A stretch of 64,000 bases of DNA from Bacteroidaceae bacterium (GCA_017469525.1 JAFUGG010000027.1:1-64000); one strand, 5' to 3'; positions 45,101-53,841 are shown, numbered from the stretch's first letter. Notes: generated by a model not told the origin, from the letters alone. Made by a program: numbers and translations.

Positions 45101-46164
45101 CTACCACAGACGGTGCAGATGCCGTACTTGTCGTACTGGTGAGCCGTTGCCTGTACTGTGCCGCTGTTGGAGAAGGTGAGTTCGCCCTCGCTCTTGCCGT
45201 CGCAGCCGGTAGCAGCAGATGCATAGACTTGCTTACCACCGAAGATTGCGGGTACGGGGAAGGGGTCAACGCCGATTTCCTGTGCCCATGCTATGTTGCT
45301 CTGGTCGGTGTTCAGCTGATAGCAGATACGGCCGTCGGCCAGGTCTTCGAGGGGCACTACGGTTGAGGCGGGATTAGTGCTGCTCCACTCGTTGGTGACG
45401 TAGTTGTTTATGCAAAGACCATTCGGGCGGTTGGCATAGGTGTCCGAATTGTAGGTCTCTACGTCCAGGCCCTTCACGTTGGAGTCGCAACGGGAGATGT
45501 TTCTGCTTGCACCGTTTTTGAGGTCGATGGTGCTGCCGTCGCTAACCACAAGGCAGTTCATGATGGAAACACGTCCGGCTGCCCAGCCAGCCACGCCGCC
45601 GCAGCTGTTGGTGGTCTCGCCCTTCATGGCAACCTTAACCAGACAGTCCTCGATGATGGTGCCGGCATAGCTTCTGCCGACAAGGCCGCCGTGGGTGCCG
45701 TCGCCTGCCACCGCAGTGTTGATGGTGACGTCGATGTAGCAGTTGCGGATGACGCTTCTGTTCTCACCGACGAGGCCGGCTGCAAACTGCGTACTGGTGG
45801 TAATGGTGCCCTGTACCTTCAGGTTCTGAATGACGGAGCCCCATCCGGTTTCGCGGAAGAGAGCTACGTTATTCGCTCCTGCCGAGAACAGGTTGATTGT
45901 GATGGTGTGTCCTTTGCCGTCGAAGAAACCTTGATACTTGTTTTCTGCAGTACCAATCAGGGTTCCGTCGATGCCGCGGTCTATGTCGGCCGTCAGCACG
46001 GCATTGGCAAAGACCTCACCACCATTCACGAGCACAGCAAACTCTTCGAGGTCTGCTGCCGTACCAATCTGGTAAGCACCACCCGACTCGGACAGTGCCC
46101 ACGCAGCTGTGGAAACAACGCTCATCAGCATTGTCAGACACAGATTCAGTAGTTTTCTTCTCAT
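39190..46164 (-). CDS. Giant secreted beta-helix/propeller protein with dockerin end (paralogue 1)
   Basis: This 2324-aa protein has a signal peptide ending in STAAWA. By position: three blocks of GLUG-like beta-helix repeats (about 25-330, 370-690, 715-990; signature FDGQGHTI followed by NLILxGxI-type rungs and NCxV), helical bundle (about 1000-1150), a beta-sandwich that starts IPNSDFSKEKENW (about 1153) with a carbohydrate-binding look, a second helical part (about 1370-1515), a fourth beta-helix block (about 1520-1770), a sandwich domain and a propeller-like region (about 1910-2260). The last 60 residues are a type I dockerin with two Ca-binding loops, DTNSDGTVDIADV and DVNNDGTIDIADV. CTVCG knuckles separate beta-helix blocks. 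It resembles an adhesin or surface scaffold; no enzyme site seen. A paralogue lies upstream at 46918-53841. Confidence 0.88.
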   Translation of the reverse strand: MRRKLLNLCLTMLMSVVSTAAWALSESGGAYQIGTAADLEEFAVLVNGGEVFANAVLTADIDRGIDGTLIGTAENKYQGFFDGKGHTITINLFSAGANNVALFRETGWGSVIQNLKVQGTITTSTQFAAGLVGENRSVIRNCYIDVTINTAVAGDGTHGGLVGRSYAGTIIEDCLVKVAMKGETTNSCGGVAGWAAGRVSIMNCLVVSDGSTIDLKNGASRNISRCDSNVKGLDVETYNSDTYANRPNGLCINNYVTNEWSSTNPASTVVPLEDLADGRICYQLNTDQSNIAWAQEIGVDPFPVPAIFGGKQVYASAATGCDGKSEGELTFSNSGTVQATAHQYDKYGICTVCGSFNTGYFDIDNTAKFDQAGRAILLKSVEDIDMAEGVNRISGGLGLNMKLDADIEYIAEPTHYIFNNDNSGIRGNFDGQGHTLTYQMSEMGGRASIFPVMYGNIENLILHGSIGTVSGQNAGSVAGRACMALVRNVYSDVNIISDINDDNSSGGFFGWMGEVEKHVENCIYAGNFTTPRNPDSGAGCVRIGGFSGWAASKTYFTNCAFLGNLVGAGGSGYIENSQHISRNPDNVVCENVYVANIIEGPDVTDTEKINQIEDLDDIENGALAFALNGNQGGVERFYQRIGTDLEPMPFKKEGGLVYLASGTYRCDGTPLGGASYTNSPSGEPVIPPHEFEDGWCTVCGQLDENFLVPEDGWLEVTNGAELKWWSNYATLHPDASVRLLEDIDMDGYMDGYVPVTLFTGTFDGQGHTISNFIIDNTSSNQGLIGTVADGAVVQNLILDETCSIQAGGYAGIIGNTSGTGTIYVTNVGFEGEVGVNGYNAAGLVGCCNGGSMNMIITNCWVTGTITKGQQSGAICGYSGSGSVVKDCWSTCQMQSSAIYSSDSFTRGSAQVINCYEADIEGVAQNKQQHYNPTAANRKTITLPLEEVASGALCYNLNGKQFVEPTWFQTIDDDEHPYPFGDNHNIIIYGAEQYFSVEGEEDVPDVASEILNYEADRFEETIATQSLIDEYDAAVAALEDVATFADLAAAIDAINAAKKAVEANAAIYQAYIDKCEEVKAYLASHDDFEGALRTALENYLAQNEEPDEENTLGTYEYIVENHTATADEIKAETDRITQWLADAITNGYVAGTDVSSLIPNSDFSKEKENWTGGFSNGYGTIQNAEGLAVRGVEAWNVTGDQYQTVEGMKPGYYLVGINGAFRPSNDRYSYNYAAGIYANGIFNYFPTIIEDYVPVEEAQDGVNCNLTIKSAYDFPIYDDFLSTSDESGAELIGYAVQGETGMACAANAGRYPAYTIAKVGEDGKLTVGIKNPGTHYGNDWTGWGALKVVYYGEEADKVSAALDQVLENMTARASVILDPQKYIFDEDNAAIAPNFPEALKTELADAVVAAAAAETNEAKEAAIAKYSELFQAIYEGKQAYIALFNATKALEGMSFANMNLAEKDEETGEWFKTEETLFGEEETKVLEDAWLDLFDVYYKGSYSAEEALEVANLNIPSLAGLVPAKDEDGYYLISTPKEFAMYHAIASEVDRYAKGKLTADVDMAGIAMLPIGHNRGENAQHIFAGVFDGQGHALTNVYIDDANWDNQGYAEPATLFYELQNATVKNLKLTGDYHTMHQNMGGVTRYMSGASTIDNCEISVVMRSGINGDGTHGGVVGYCGSSSSVVKNCLVNNLMMSDEGVVTLHVGGVCGWGGQALQVKNTLILSQYENIGLVDAGDVNSSSVCRNQSSLENVFISSVFRVQQGTLVTAEQLASGEIAWKLNGQSGEEPFWYQTLGTDATPHLFGDDVVYYYNGEYTNDKPNPQLNAFAYNLEAKLAGDKVVVSFDLNAEAESAEVRFSNGYTQAVEEELKAGSYSVTVPASNLGSDPTALSYEVAVTGKGTLETVKVGKSYIVWGPYGMAVNNNPKSKGFGQLLLAESWVQEYKNGDKVYHTGDKVGALFAFDASFQPINAADGTPGFYGGLDIANETPLEMVDNYCFDLLDLQFSKDGRLFAARAAGQDGSSVYEINPDDLNEPWKPLFKGGELDEETGITYVGEDEQNRLAISLALEGEGENLKMYVLGGQRSNGQSNSTDYNCAFYNLGTATEWTDVPSGYVEALDGVYTTSPYQVGICADGNGGLWYLQRTTPSEETPSIMHFNADGSEDYKDISNQIGGGRMAITPDGQYIAIPTGLNTIVLYETNYVPMANGRIFLNPKQTIRVTESSIGSMAFDYAGNLYVASGGTETLSRYALPRDNKVVVTPGNGISLGINGDTNSDGTVDIADVVAILNAMAVDATDAKFDVNNDGTIDIADVVAVLNIMAQQ

Positions 46165-46245
46165 GTGATGATAGTTTTAGTTAATAAAAAAGGTTAATAA
46201 ACAGGTTTGTTGTTGTTAGTCGTCTGAATTAGTCAATTCGCTTAA

Positions 46246-46278
46246 CAAATATATACTTTTTTACAATTGAACTCAAAA
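46246..46278 (-). promoter_or_regulatory. Promoter of the 2324-aa protein gene
   Basis: On the minus strand, TTTTG (complement of 46274-46278) and TATATTTG (complement of 46246-46253) are separated by 20 bp, a good match to the Bacteroidetes -33/-7 promoter. The start codon is about 82 nt further. Confidence 0.75.
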
Positions 46279-46470
46279 CTTTTTAACTTTTTTCTCTCAT
46301 TTAAGCCAATTTTTTATAAAAAATCCCTGAAATTGTCCTCTTTAAGATGCCCTTTTGTTTCCCGAAATCATGAAATTCGCATCGGGAAGCAAGGCGTTGT
46401 GTCTGCCGACGAAACGATGGTTTTTCACCCATTTTGCATGTGTCTGAGACTCAAGCAAGACAGGGGGAGG

Positions 46471-46540
46471 GTTTGCACATACATGTAGATGCAATTGCAT
46501 CTACATGTAAATGCAATTGCATCTACATGTATGTGCAAAC
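46471..46540. repeat. Palindromic 22-bp double unit, copy 2
   Basis: Same structure as 38903-38972: 22-bp palindromes at 46484-46505 and 46506-46527 inside GTTTGCACATACA and TGTATGTGCAAAC arms. The arm change (CG to CA on the left, CG to TG on the right) is compensated on the other side, so the palindrome is preserved. Confidence 0.88.
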
Positions 46541-46615
46541 AACCCATGCTGCTAAATGAGGCATCCCGAGATGTAAAAACTGCTATTGCAGGCCGGGGAA
46601 AATCGTGCAGGCATC

Positions 46616-46812
46616 TAAAGCCTGGAAGGCTTCACCTTGAGTAACCGGGGGCAAAGCCCTCGGAATCAGCGCATGACTAACTTCCCGCTGCCTGGAAGGC
46701 AGTACCCACCAGCGCTTTATAGTACTGCCTTCCAGGCTGAGGCAGAGAGGGCTATGCTCTTTGTCCGAGGGCTTCGCCCCCGGTTACTCAAGGTGAAGCC
46801 TTCCAGGCTTTA
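46616..46812. repeat. Nested palindromic (REPIN/MITE-like) element P1
   Basis: A 197-bp element with terminal inverted repeats of about 48 bp that differ at one base: AAAGCCTGGAAGGCTTCACC, then TTGAGTAACCGGGGGC and GCCCTCGG. Inside is a second inverted pair, TGCCTGGAAGGCAGTACC at about 46689 and GTACTGCCTTCCAGGC at about 46722. Flanking symmetry extends further (TCGTGCAGGCATC at 46603, GATGCCTGCACGA ending 46825). No gene inside. Confidence 0.85.
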
Positions 46813-46851
46813 GATGCCTGCACGACTTCCCCTGACAGCAACAAACAAAAT

Positions 46852-46882
46852 AGCCCCCTGCAGAAAGTGACTGCAGGGGGCT
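46852..46882 (-). terminator. Terminator of the 2307-aa protein gene
   Basis: Same hairpin as at 39124-39154 (AGCCCCCTGCA / TGCAGGGGGCT), with T-rich sequence on the minus strand. Confidence 0.85.
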
Positions 46883-46917
46883 GCCGTGTGTTCCCTCAGA
46901 AAAGTGAGGGAGAGGGA

Positions 46918-49900
46918 TTACTGCTGTGCCATGATGTTCAGGACTGCCACTACGTCGGCAATGTCGATGGTGCCGTCGTTGTTGACGTCGAACTTAGCAT
47001 CCGTAGCATCTACTGCCATTGCGTTCAGGACTGCCACTACGTCGGCGATGTCCACAGTGCCGTCGCTGTTCGTATCGCCCTTGATGCCGAGGCTGATGCC
47101 ATTGCCGGGAGTAACGGCCTTGTTATCATTCCAGCTGGGGATAGTGTAGCAGCTCAGTGACTTCGAGCTGCTGGAGCTGGAAGCAACGTAGAGGTTGTTT
47201 GCATAGTCGAATGCAAGACCTGTGACGCTGGCCTCTGTGGTAGCGATGTTGTAGACGGGGTTCAGGTAGATCTTGCCGTTGGCCATGGGCACATAGTTGG
47301 TTTCGTAGAGAACCACCTTGTTGTTGCCTGTAGCAATGGCAAGGTACTTACCGTCGCTCGTGAGCGTGATGTTACCGCTGTGGGTAGCAGTTGTCACGTC
47401 GCTGTAGTCCTCGTTGCCGTCCTTGTCGAAGTGCTTGATGGCAGGAACAGCCTCGGAGGTGCTTGCGTCGGGATACTGGATGAACCAGAGTCCACCCTGT
47501 CCGTCTTCGTGGATGCCAATGTGGGTTGCGATAGCAGCATACTTGCCATCGAGAGCCTCTACGTAGCTGGAAGGAGCAGCGCTCCATTCCTTGGCGGTGC
47601 CAAGTTCATAGACAGCGCAGTTGAATGCTGCAGTGCGCTCGGCAAGAGAGCTTGCTTCGATGCCAGCCTGTGCACCGAGAACATACATCTTCAGGTCGTC
47701 GCCTTCGCCATCGAGAGCAAGGCCGACAGCCGGACGGTTCTGTTCGTCGTCGCCCACATAGGTGATACCCGTAGCCTCATCGAGCTCGCCGCCAGTGAAG
47801 ACAGGCGTCCAATCCTCGTCGAGATTGTCGGGATTGATCTCATAGACAGAGCTTGCAGTTGTGCCGGAAGCACTACCCACGAAGAGACGTCCGTCGTTGG
47901 AGAAGCGGAGATCCTTCAGGGCGAGCTGAGCGCCGAAGAGCTTGAGAGGAGTCTCCTCTGCAATGTTGAGGCCACCATAGTAGCCGCCAACGTACTGGAG
48001 ATCGGGAGTCAGAGCAACCAGACCGCCGGGAACCTCTGCAGAGATGTAGTTGGAGACATCCTCAAGAGGACGGGACTCGGTGACGAGCACCTGACCGAAG
48101 TTCTTGCTCTTAGGATTGTTGTTGATAGCCAATCCATAGGGAGAGTTGAAGCCAACGCTTTCACCCACCTTGAGAATCTGGAGCGTACCCTTGCCCTGGA
48201 CAGCTACCTCGTAGCTCAGTTCCGTTGGGTTAGGACCAACCTTTACGGTCACGCTGTGTGTGCCAGCAGTGAGGCCGTCGGCATCAGCAGACTTGACGAG
48301 TGTCTCGCCATCATAGAAGTTCACCTTCACAGACTCTGCCTCGGCATTCAGCGTGTAGCTTACCACTACGCTCTCGCCAGCAGCATTGGCCTCCAGGTTG
48401 TAAGCAAAGGCATTGAGCTGAGGATTGGGCTTCTCGTTCATGTAAGCGTTGCCGTAGAAGTAAACAACGTCGCCGCCGTACAGATGAGGAGTTGCATCGC
48501 TGCCGATGGTCTGGAACCAAGCCAGGTTGCCCTCGCTCGTGCTGCCGTTCAGCTTGTAAGTAATCTCACCGCTTGCCAACTGCTCCTCTGAAGCCAGAGT
48601 ACCCATTGTGCCTGCACCATTCCATGCCTTAGCATAGAAGACGTTGCTGACAGTCACATTGCCGTCGTTACGGCTAACGATGTTGGAGCTGCTGCCGCTG
48701 ATGGTGATGTCGCTCGAGAGGATGAGAGTGTTCTTGACGGTAAGAGCGTTGGTAGCCCAACCGCAGACACCGCCGCAAGAGTTGGTTTCCTCACCGTACA
48801 TAGCGCAGTTCACGAGACAGTTGCTGATAGTCGTGCCGCTCTCCTCGTTCACACCGAGGATACCGCCATGAGTGCCGTCGCCACTGACAGTAGAGTTGAT
48901 GGAGATGGCAACGTCGCAGTTGTCGATGGTGTTGGTGCCATAGGTCTTGCCGACAATACCTGCAATGTACTTCTGGCCGGAGTAGTAGTCACCCCTTACC
49001 TTCAGGTTCTTGATGGTAGCATTCTGCATCATGTAGAACAGAGCGCAGCACTCAGCATCATAGTTCATGTAGAGATTATTGAGGGCATAACCCTGACCGT
49101 CGAACGTACCGCTGTACTTGTAGTCAGAGCTGTTGATAGGCTGCATAGCGATGCCGCTCATGTCGATATCGGCAATCAGCTTGCCCTTGGCAGTATTGTC
49201 AACGTAGCTGGCAACGCCACGGAAGCCTGCAAACTGCTTCGGAGTTCCAATCAGGTAGTAGCCATCCTCATCCTGAGCAGGAAGGATATTTGTTGCGCCG
49301 GAAAGGGCCTCGGAAACAGAAGCCAAAGCCTCCTCGGTGCTGTATTCACCTGACTGATAAACATCATAAATTGCGAGTGCTGCATCTACGACATCTTCTA
49401 CTTCGTCGTCACCGAAGAGCATGTCGCCTGTCTCATACCATTCGCCAGTCTCCTCGTCCTGCTCTACAAGAGCCAGGTTGGCACCTTCCATGGTCTCCAG
49501 AGCGTGGGCTGCCTTGTACATAGCAATGTAAGCCTGCTTGCCTTCGTAGATCTTCTGGAAGACGTCGGACAGCTTGCCGATGACATCTTCTGCTTCGCCG
49601 CCAGCATCCAAGATGCCCTGAAGTTCTCCCTTCAGTTCCTCGGGATAGTTGGGGCTCTTGGCAACTTCAGAAGGATCAGCAGCGTCAAGATTAGGTTCGT
49701 TGTCGATAATCGTATTAGCACGAGCCGTCATGTTCTGCAGAGTCTGGTCGAGAGCATCGTTGAGAGCATCGCCCTCTTCGCCGAGGTAAGTCAGCTTGAT
49801 AGCAGTCCAACCGGTCCAGTCGTTGTCGTACTTCGTGCCGGGGTTCTTGATGCCGATGGTGAGCTTGCCGTCTTCGCCAACCTTACCGATGGTGTAAACC

Positions 49901-52900
49901 TGGTAGCGGCCGTCGTTGGCAGCAGCTGCCATACCGCGCTCGCCGTGAGGAGCATAACCGATGATGCCTTCCTCGCCTTCCGTAGAGAACATGTCATCAT
50001 AGATAGCCAGGTCATGGGCACCACTGCCGTGGAGGTTACAGTTCACCTGATCGATGGTATCGTTAGCAGCGAGGTAATCTTCAATAGGTGCGGGGAAGTA
50101 GTTGAACGTGCCGTTAGCATAGATACCGGCAGCATAGTTGGTGCTGTAGCGGTCGTTGCTGGGACGGAAGGCTGCGTGTGTGCCTACCAGATAGTAACCG
50201 GGCTTCATGCCTTCGAGAGTCTGGAACATGTCGCCAGTCCTTGCCCATGCCTCAACGCCGACAGTCTTGTCGAGGGTAGCGTCGCCTGAGCTGAGCTTAC
50301 CGCTGCCGCTTGCGAAGCCATTGGTCCACTTCTCGTTGTAACCTTCAGAGAAGTCACCATTGGGAATCAGGTTGCTGATGTCCTGTCCGGCCTTGTAGTC
50401 CTCGGCAAGTGCTTGCTGATACCACTGAGCGATGCGCTCTGTCTCTGCCTTGATTTCTTCTGCAGTAGCGAGGTGCTCTTCCTTAATATATGTATATGTA
50501 CCGAGAGGATTCTCCTCGCTGGGCTCTTCTGTCTCTTCGAGATAAGCCTTGAGGGCAGTGAAGAGTTCGCCTTCTGCGTCGGAGTTCTCAATCAGAGCCA
50601 TAATCTCTTCGCACTTGTCGAAGTAAGCCTGATATACGGCTGCATTCTCTGCGATTTCCTTCTTCTGTACGTTGATAGAGTCGAGGACATCGGCAAACTC
50701 AAGGATGGTGGTTGCTTCGTCCAAAGATTCCAGTGTGCTTGCGAACTTGTCGAGCAGGGCCTGGGTAGCAATAACGTCTTCTACCTTTCCTTCCTCGTAT
50801 TCCTGGATAACAGGGGATACTTCGTCGATGTCAGCCTCGTCTGTAATATCAAAGTACTGCTCAGCAGCGAAGATGACTGTGCCGTGAGAAGGATCGGGAT
50901 AAGGATAGGGATCCTCGCCGAGTGTCTGATACCAGTAAGCAGTGCGGAACTGCTCGCCGTTGGCACGCCATGCCAGAGCACCGCTCTCGAAGTCTTCTGC
51001 GGTGACGATGCCGACGTGTTCCTGTGTGCCGTGGAGGGCATAGCAGTTCTTGATGTTGTCGTTGACGCGGGCGTTGCCGTAGCGAGCGAAGTAGCGATTC
51101 TCGTTTTCGTAACCTTCTACCAGACCTACGGCGAAGCAGTTGGTCACTTCAGCCCAGTCGCCCAGCCAGCCGGAGAACGAGCCGTTCTCCTTCGGGCCCT
51201 TGACGTCGCCGACCATGCCGCAGTTGTTGATGGTGACATGGCAAGCAGAGCTCATGACACAACCGAACACACCTGCTGCGTTGGGGCCGTCGGCTGCGGT
51301 GACATCGCCGCACATCATGACGCCCTGGATGGTGACATGACCTGCCCAAGGAGCGGTCATACCAACGAGAGCGACGTAGCCCTTACCGGTAATGGTGCAG
51401 CTATTGTCGAGCACTACATTCTTAATATATACACCTTCGGCAGCGCGAGCGTCGTCGTCGCTGATGCCTCCGTAGCCCTTCGAGGGCAAGCTGTTCATGA
51501 CAGCGATGAGGCCTACGCCATTGTCGTTCGGGTGGTTGATCTTAAGGTTGCTGATGGTGTGGAACTGACCGTCGAAGTTGCCGTAGAAGGGCTTGCCTTC
51601 TGTGCCGACGTTGGCCCAGTGCTGTGTCACGCCGTCCTCGTTGCAGCCGTCAGCCTCCATGTCGATGTCCTCGGTGAGGCGTGCGCTGACGTCGAGGTGC
51701 TTGGCAGCATAGTTGGTCCACCAGACGAGTTCCTTGCCGTTGCTGATGTTGAACCAGCCATCGACGGGAGTCATATAGTCTTCCTGCAGGCCGCCGCAGA
51801 CTGTGCAGAAGCCGTCCTCATACTCGTGAGGAGGAATTGTGCCGCCGCCGGAAGGGCTGTTGGAGTAGGCAACGTCCGAGCCGATGGGCTGGCCGTCGCA
51901 ACGATAGTTTGCAGAGACAGCATAGACGAGTGCGCCTTCCTTTGCGATAGGCATGGGCATATCGTCTTCGCCAATCTTCTGGTAGAAGCGTTCTACGCCG
52001 CCTTCGTTGCCGTTCAGTGCGTATGCGAGGGCACCGCTCTGGATGTCGTCGAGATCCTCGATGATTGTAACGCCTGCCTTGCCTTCGTCCTCAAAGCCAT
52101 AGCTGTTGGCAAGATAGACGTTGGTGAGGGTGATGTTGGCGGGATTACGAGAGAATGTCTTCGAGTCGCCGTTGGCACCGTTGAGCGTTCCGAGGAATGC
52201 GCAATTGGTGTAGAAGGTCTGGCCACTCGACCAGCCTGCGAAGCCTGCGATGCATTCTGTGTTCTCCGTACCGTTGATGTTACCGGCATAGATGGTGTTC
52301 TCCACCTGAGTCTTTTCCTCTACCACACCAATAAGGCCTGCTGTGGTGTTGTCGCCAGCAAAGCTGCATGTGATGTCGATGTCGGAGAAGACGTTGCGGA
52401 TCATTGTCCTGCCGCGGCGCGTATGGCCCGTGATGGAGCCAGCGAACTTGCTGCTAGTGATGATGGAGCCGTGCATGATGACATTCTCGAAGTAGTCGCC
52501 GCCGAAGTTGGGGAAGAGGGCAGCGGCTTCTGCCGTCATGTCGCTCATCTCGATGGTGAGCTCGTGGCCTTGTCCGTTGAAGTTGCCGTCGAACCAGTTG
52601 CCGGGGTTGAAGATGAAGCGTCCGGGTTCTGCGGTGTAGGTGATGTCGTTGGCCATCTTGATGCTGAACTTACCGCCGTTCTGGATTCGGTTCATACCCT
52701 CAGCGAGGTCGATGTCCTCGGCGCTGGTGAGGAGGTAGTAGCCGTCGGTCTCGTCGAACTGGAGGCCGTAGATGTTGAAGCAGCCGCAGACTTGGCAGAT
52801 GCCGAAGCGGTCGAACTGGTGGGCCGTGGCCTGCGGTGTTCCGCTGTTGGAGAAGGTGAGTTCGCCCTCAGACTTGCCGTCGCAGTCCGTGGGGCCGGAG

Positions 52901-53841
52901 GCATAGACTTGCTTTCCTCCGAATGCTGCGGGCACGGGGAAGGGGTCTGTGCCGATGGTCTGCGTCCATGCGATGTGGCTCTGGTCGTTGTTGAGCTGAT
53001 AGCAGATGCGTCCGTCGGCCAGTTCGTCGTAGGGAACGATGGTGGCAGTCCTGGTGTTGCCCCAGGCGTTGGTGGCATAGTTGTTGCCGCTGGCGCCGCC
53101 GGGTCGCTTGTCGTACTCATTGCCGATGTACTCGTCGAGGTTGACATACAGCAGTTGTGCGTCGGCGTTACGTCCGATAGTGCCACTGTTGCCATCCAAC
53201 TGGAATTCGCTGCCGTCGTTGATGACGAGACAGTTGATGACGTTGGTGCGCTCGCTGCACCAGCCAACGATACCGCCGTTGTTGGTGGAGGTGGCGCCCT
53301 TGATGACGAACTTTGCCAAGCAGTTCTCAATCATTGAACCTTGGTAGCTGACACCGGCAATGCCGCCATGTGTGGCGTCGCCTGCCACGGCGCTTGTCAC
53401 CGTGAGGTCGACGTAGCAGCCAGTGATGGTACCGCGGCTCCATGCTGCGATACCTGCGGCGTGCTTCTTGTCGGTAGTGATGGTGCCCTGAACCTTGAGG
53501 TTCTTGATGAGGGCATGTGCTCCGACGTTGCGGAAGATAGCCGTTCCATCACTGCCTTCAGAGAACATGTTGATGGTGATGGTGTGTCCCTGGCCATCGA
53601 AGGTACCTTGGTAATCGACTCCGTCCTTACCAATCATGGTGCCGTCGGTGCCCTTGTCGATGTCGGCTGTCAGCACGGCATTGGCATTGGGGTTGCCAGC
53701 GTTCACGAGTTCTGCGAAGGCGATCAGGTCATTCGCAGTACCGATCTGGTAGACGCCGCCTACTTCGGAGAGCGCCCACGCAGCTGTGCTGACCACGCTA
53801 AAGAGCGCCGTCATACACAGATTCAGTAGTCTTTTACTCAT
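46918..53841 (-). CDS. Giant secreted beta-helix/propeller protein with dockerin end (paralogue 2)
   Basis: This 2307-aa protein has the same domain order as its downstream neighbour: signal peptide ending in STAAWA, GLUG-like beta-helix blocks with FDGQGHTI signatures, two CxVCG knuckles (FGICQVCG and GFCTVCG), helical region, IPNGDFSEGYNEKWTNGF sandwich, second helical region, beta-helix block, propeller-like region and a type I dockerin with loops DTNSDGTVDIADV and DVNNDGTIDIADV. Most of the chain is clearly diverged from paralogue 1, but the last 60 residues are almost identical. The helical parts hold an EIKAETERIAQW segment shared by both. Likely a surface or extracellular scaffold. No enzymatic motif seen. 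Confidence 0.88.
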   Translation of the reverse strand: MSKRLLNLCMTALFSVVSTAAWALSEVGGVYQIGTANDLIAFAELVNAGNPNANAVLTADIDKGTDGTMIGKDGVDYQGTFDGQGHTITINMFSEGSDGTAIFRNVGAHALIKNLKVQGTITTDKKHAAGIAAWSRGTITGCYVDLTVTSAVAGDATHGGIAGVSYQGSMIENCLAKFVIKGATSTNNGGIVGWCSERTNVINCLVINDGSEFQLDGNSGTIGRNADAQLLYVNLDEYIGNEYDKRPGGASGNNYATNAWGNTRTATIVPYDELADGRICYQLNNDQSHIAWTQTIGTDPFPVPAAFGGKQVYASGPTDCDGKSEGELTFSNSGTPQATAHQFDRFGICQVCGCFNIYGLQFDETDGYYLLTSAEDIDLAEGMNRIQNGGKFSIKMANDITYTAEPGRFIFNPGNWFDGNFNGQGHELTIEMSDMTAEAAALFPNFGGDYFENVIMHGSIITSSKFAGSITGHTRRGRTMIRNVFSDIDITCSFAGDNTTAGLIGVVEEKTQVENTIYAGNINGTENTECIAGFAGWSSGQTFYTNCAFLGTLNGANGDSKTFSRNPANITLTNVYLANSYGFEDEGKAGVTIIEDLDDIQSGALAYALNGNEGGVERFYQKIGEDDMPMPIAKEGALVYAVSANYRCDGQPIGSDVAYSNSPSGGGTIPPHEYEDGFCTVCGGLQEDYMTPVDGWFNISNGKELVWWTNYAAKHLDVSARLTEDIDMEADGCNEDGVTQHWANVGTEGKPFYGNFDGQFHTISNLKINHPNDNGVGLIAVMNSLPSKGYGGISDDDARAAEGVYIKNVVLDNSCTITGKGYVALVGMTAPWAGHVTIQGVMMCGDVTAADGPNAAGVFGCVMSSACHVTINNCGMVGDVKGPKENGSFSGWLGDWAEVTNCFAVGLVEGYENENRYFARYGNARVNDNIKNCYALHGTQEHVGIVTAEDFESGALAWRANGEQFRTAYWYQTLGEDPYPYPDPSHGTVIFAAEQYFDITDEADIDEVSPVIQEYEEGKVEDVIATQALLDKFASTLESLDEATTILEFADVLDSINVQKKEIAENAAVYQAYFDKCEEIMALIENSDAEGELFTALKAYLEETEEPSEENPLGTYTYIKEEHLATAEEIKAETERIAQWYQQALAEDYKAGQDISNLIPNGDFSEGYNEKWTNGFASGSGKLSSGDATLDKTVGVEAWARTGDMFQTLEGMKPGYYLVGTHAAFRPSNDRYSTNYAAGIYANGTFNYFPAPIEDYLAANDTIDQVNCNLHGSGAHDLAIYDDMFSTEGEEGIIGYAPHGERGMAAAANDGRYQVYTIGKVGEDGKLTIGIKNPGTKYDNDWTGWTAIKLTYLGEEGDALNDALDQTLQNMTARANTIIDNEPNLDAADPSEVAKSPNYPEELKGELQGILDAGGEAEDVIGKLSDVFQKIYEGKQAYIAMYKAAHALETMEGANLALVEQDEETGEWYETGDMLFGDDEVEDVVDAALAIYDVYQSGEYSTEEALASVSEALSGATNILPAQDEDGYYLIGTPKQFAGFRGVASYVDNTAKGKLIADIDMSGIAMQPINSSDYKYSGTFDGQGYALNNLYMNYDAECCALFYMMQNATIKNLKVRGDYYSGQKYIAGIVGKTYGTNTIDNCDVAISINSTVSGDGTHGGILGVNEESGTTISNCLVNCAMYGEETNSCGGVCGWATNALTVKNTLILSSDITISGSSSNIVSRNDGNVTVSNVFYAKAWNGAGTMGTLASEEQLASGEITYKLNGSTSEGNLAWFQTIGSDATPHLYGGDVVYFYGNAYMNEKPNPQLNAFAYNLEANAAGESVVVSYTLNAEAESVKVNFYDGETLVKSADADGLTAGTHSVTVKVGPNPTELSYEVAVQGKGTLQILKVGESVGFNSPYGLAINNNPKSKNFGQVLVTESRPLEDVSNYISAEVPGGLVALTPDLQYVGGYYGGLNIAEETPLKLFGAQLALKDLRFSNDGRLFVGSASGTTASSVYEINPDNLDEDWTPVFTGGELDEATGITYVGDDEQNRPAVGLALDGEGDDLKMYVLGAQAGIEASSLAERTAAFNCAVYELGTAKEWSAAPSSYVEALDGKYAAIATHIGIHEDGQGGLWFIQYPDASTSEAVPAIKHFDKDGNEDYSDVTTATHSGNITLTSDGKYLAIATGNNKVVLYETNYVPMANGKIYLNPVYNIATTEASVTGLAFDYANNLYVASSSSSSKSLSCYTIPSWNDNKAVTPGNGISLGIKGDTNSDGTVDIADVVAVLNAMAVDATDAKFDVNNDGTIDIADVVAVLNIMAQQ

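Noticed and set aside
50413..53337. 974-codon plus-strand ORF
   Set aside because: It is antisense to the 2307-aa secreted protein; the open frame results from the codon pattern of the real gene. Low-complexity Val/Ala/Asp-rich composition, no domain.
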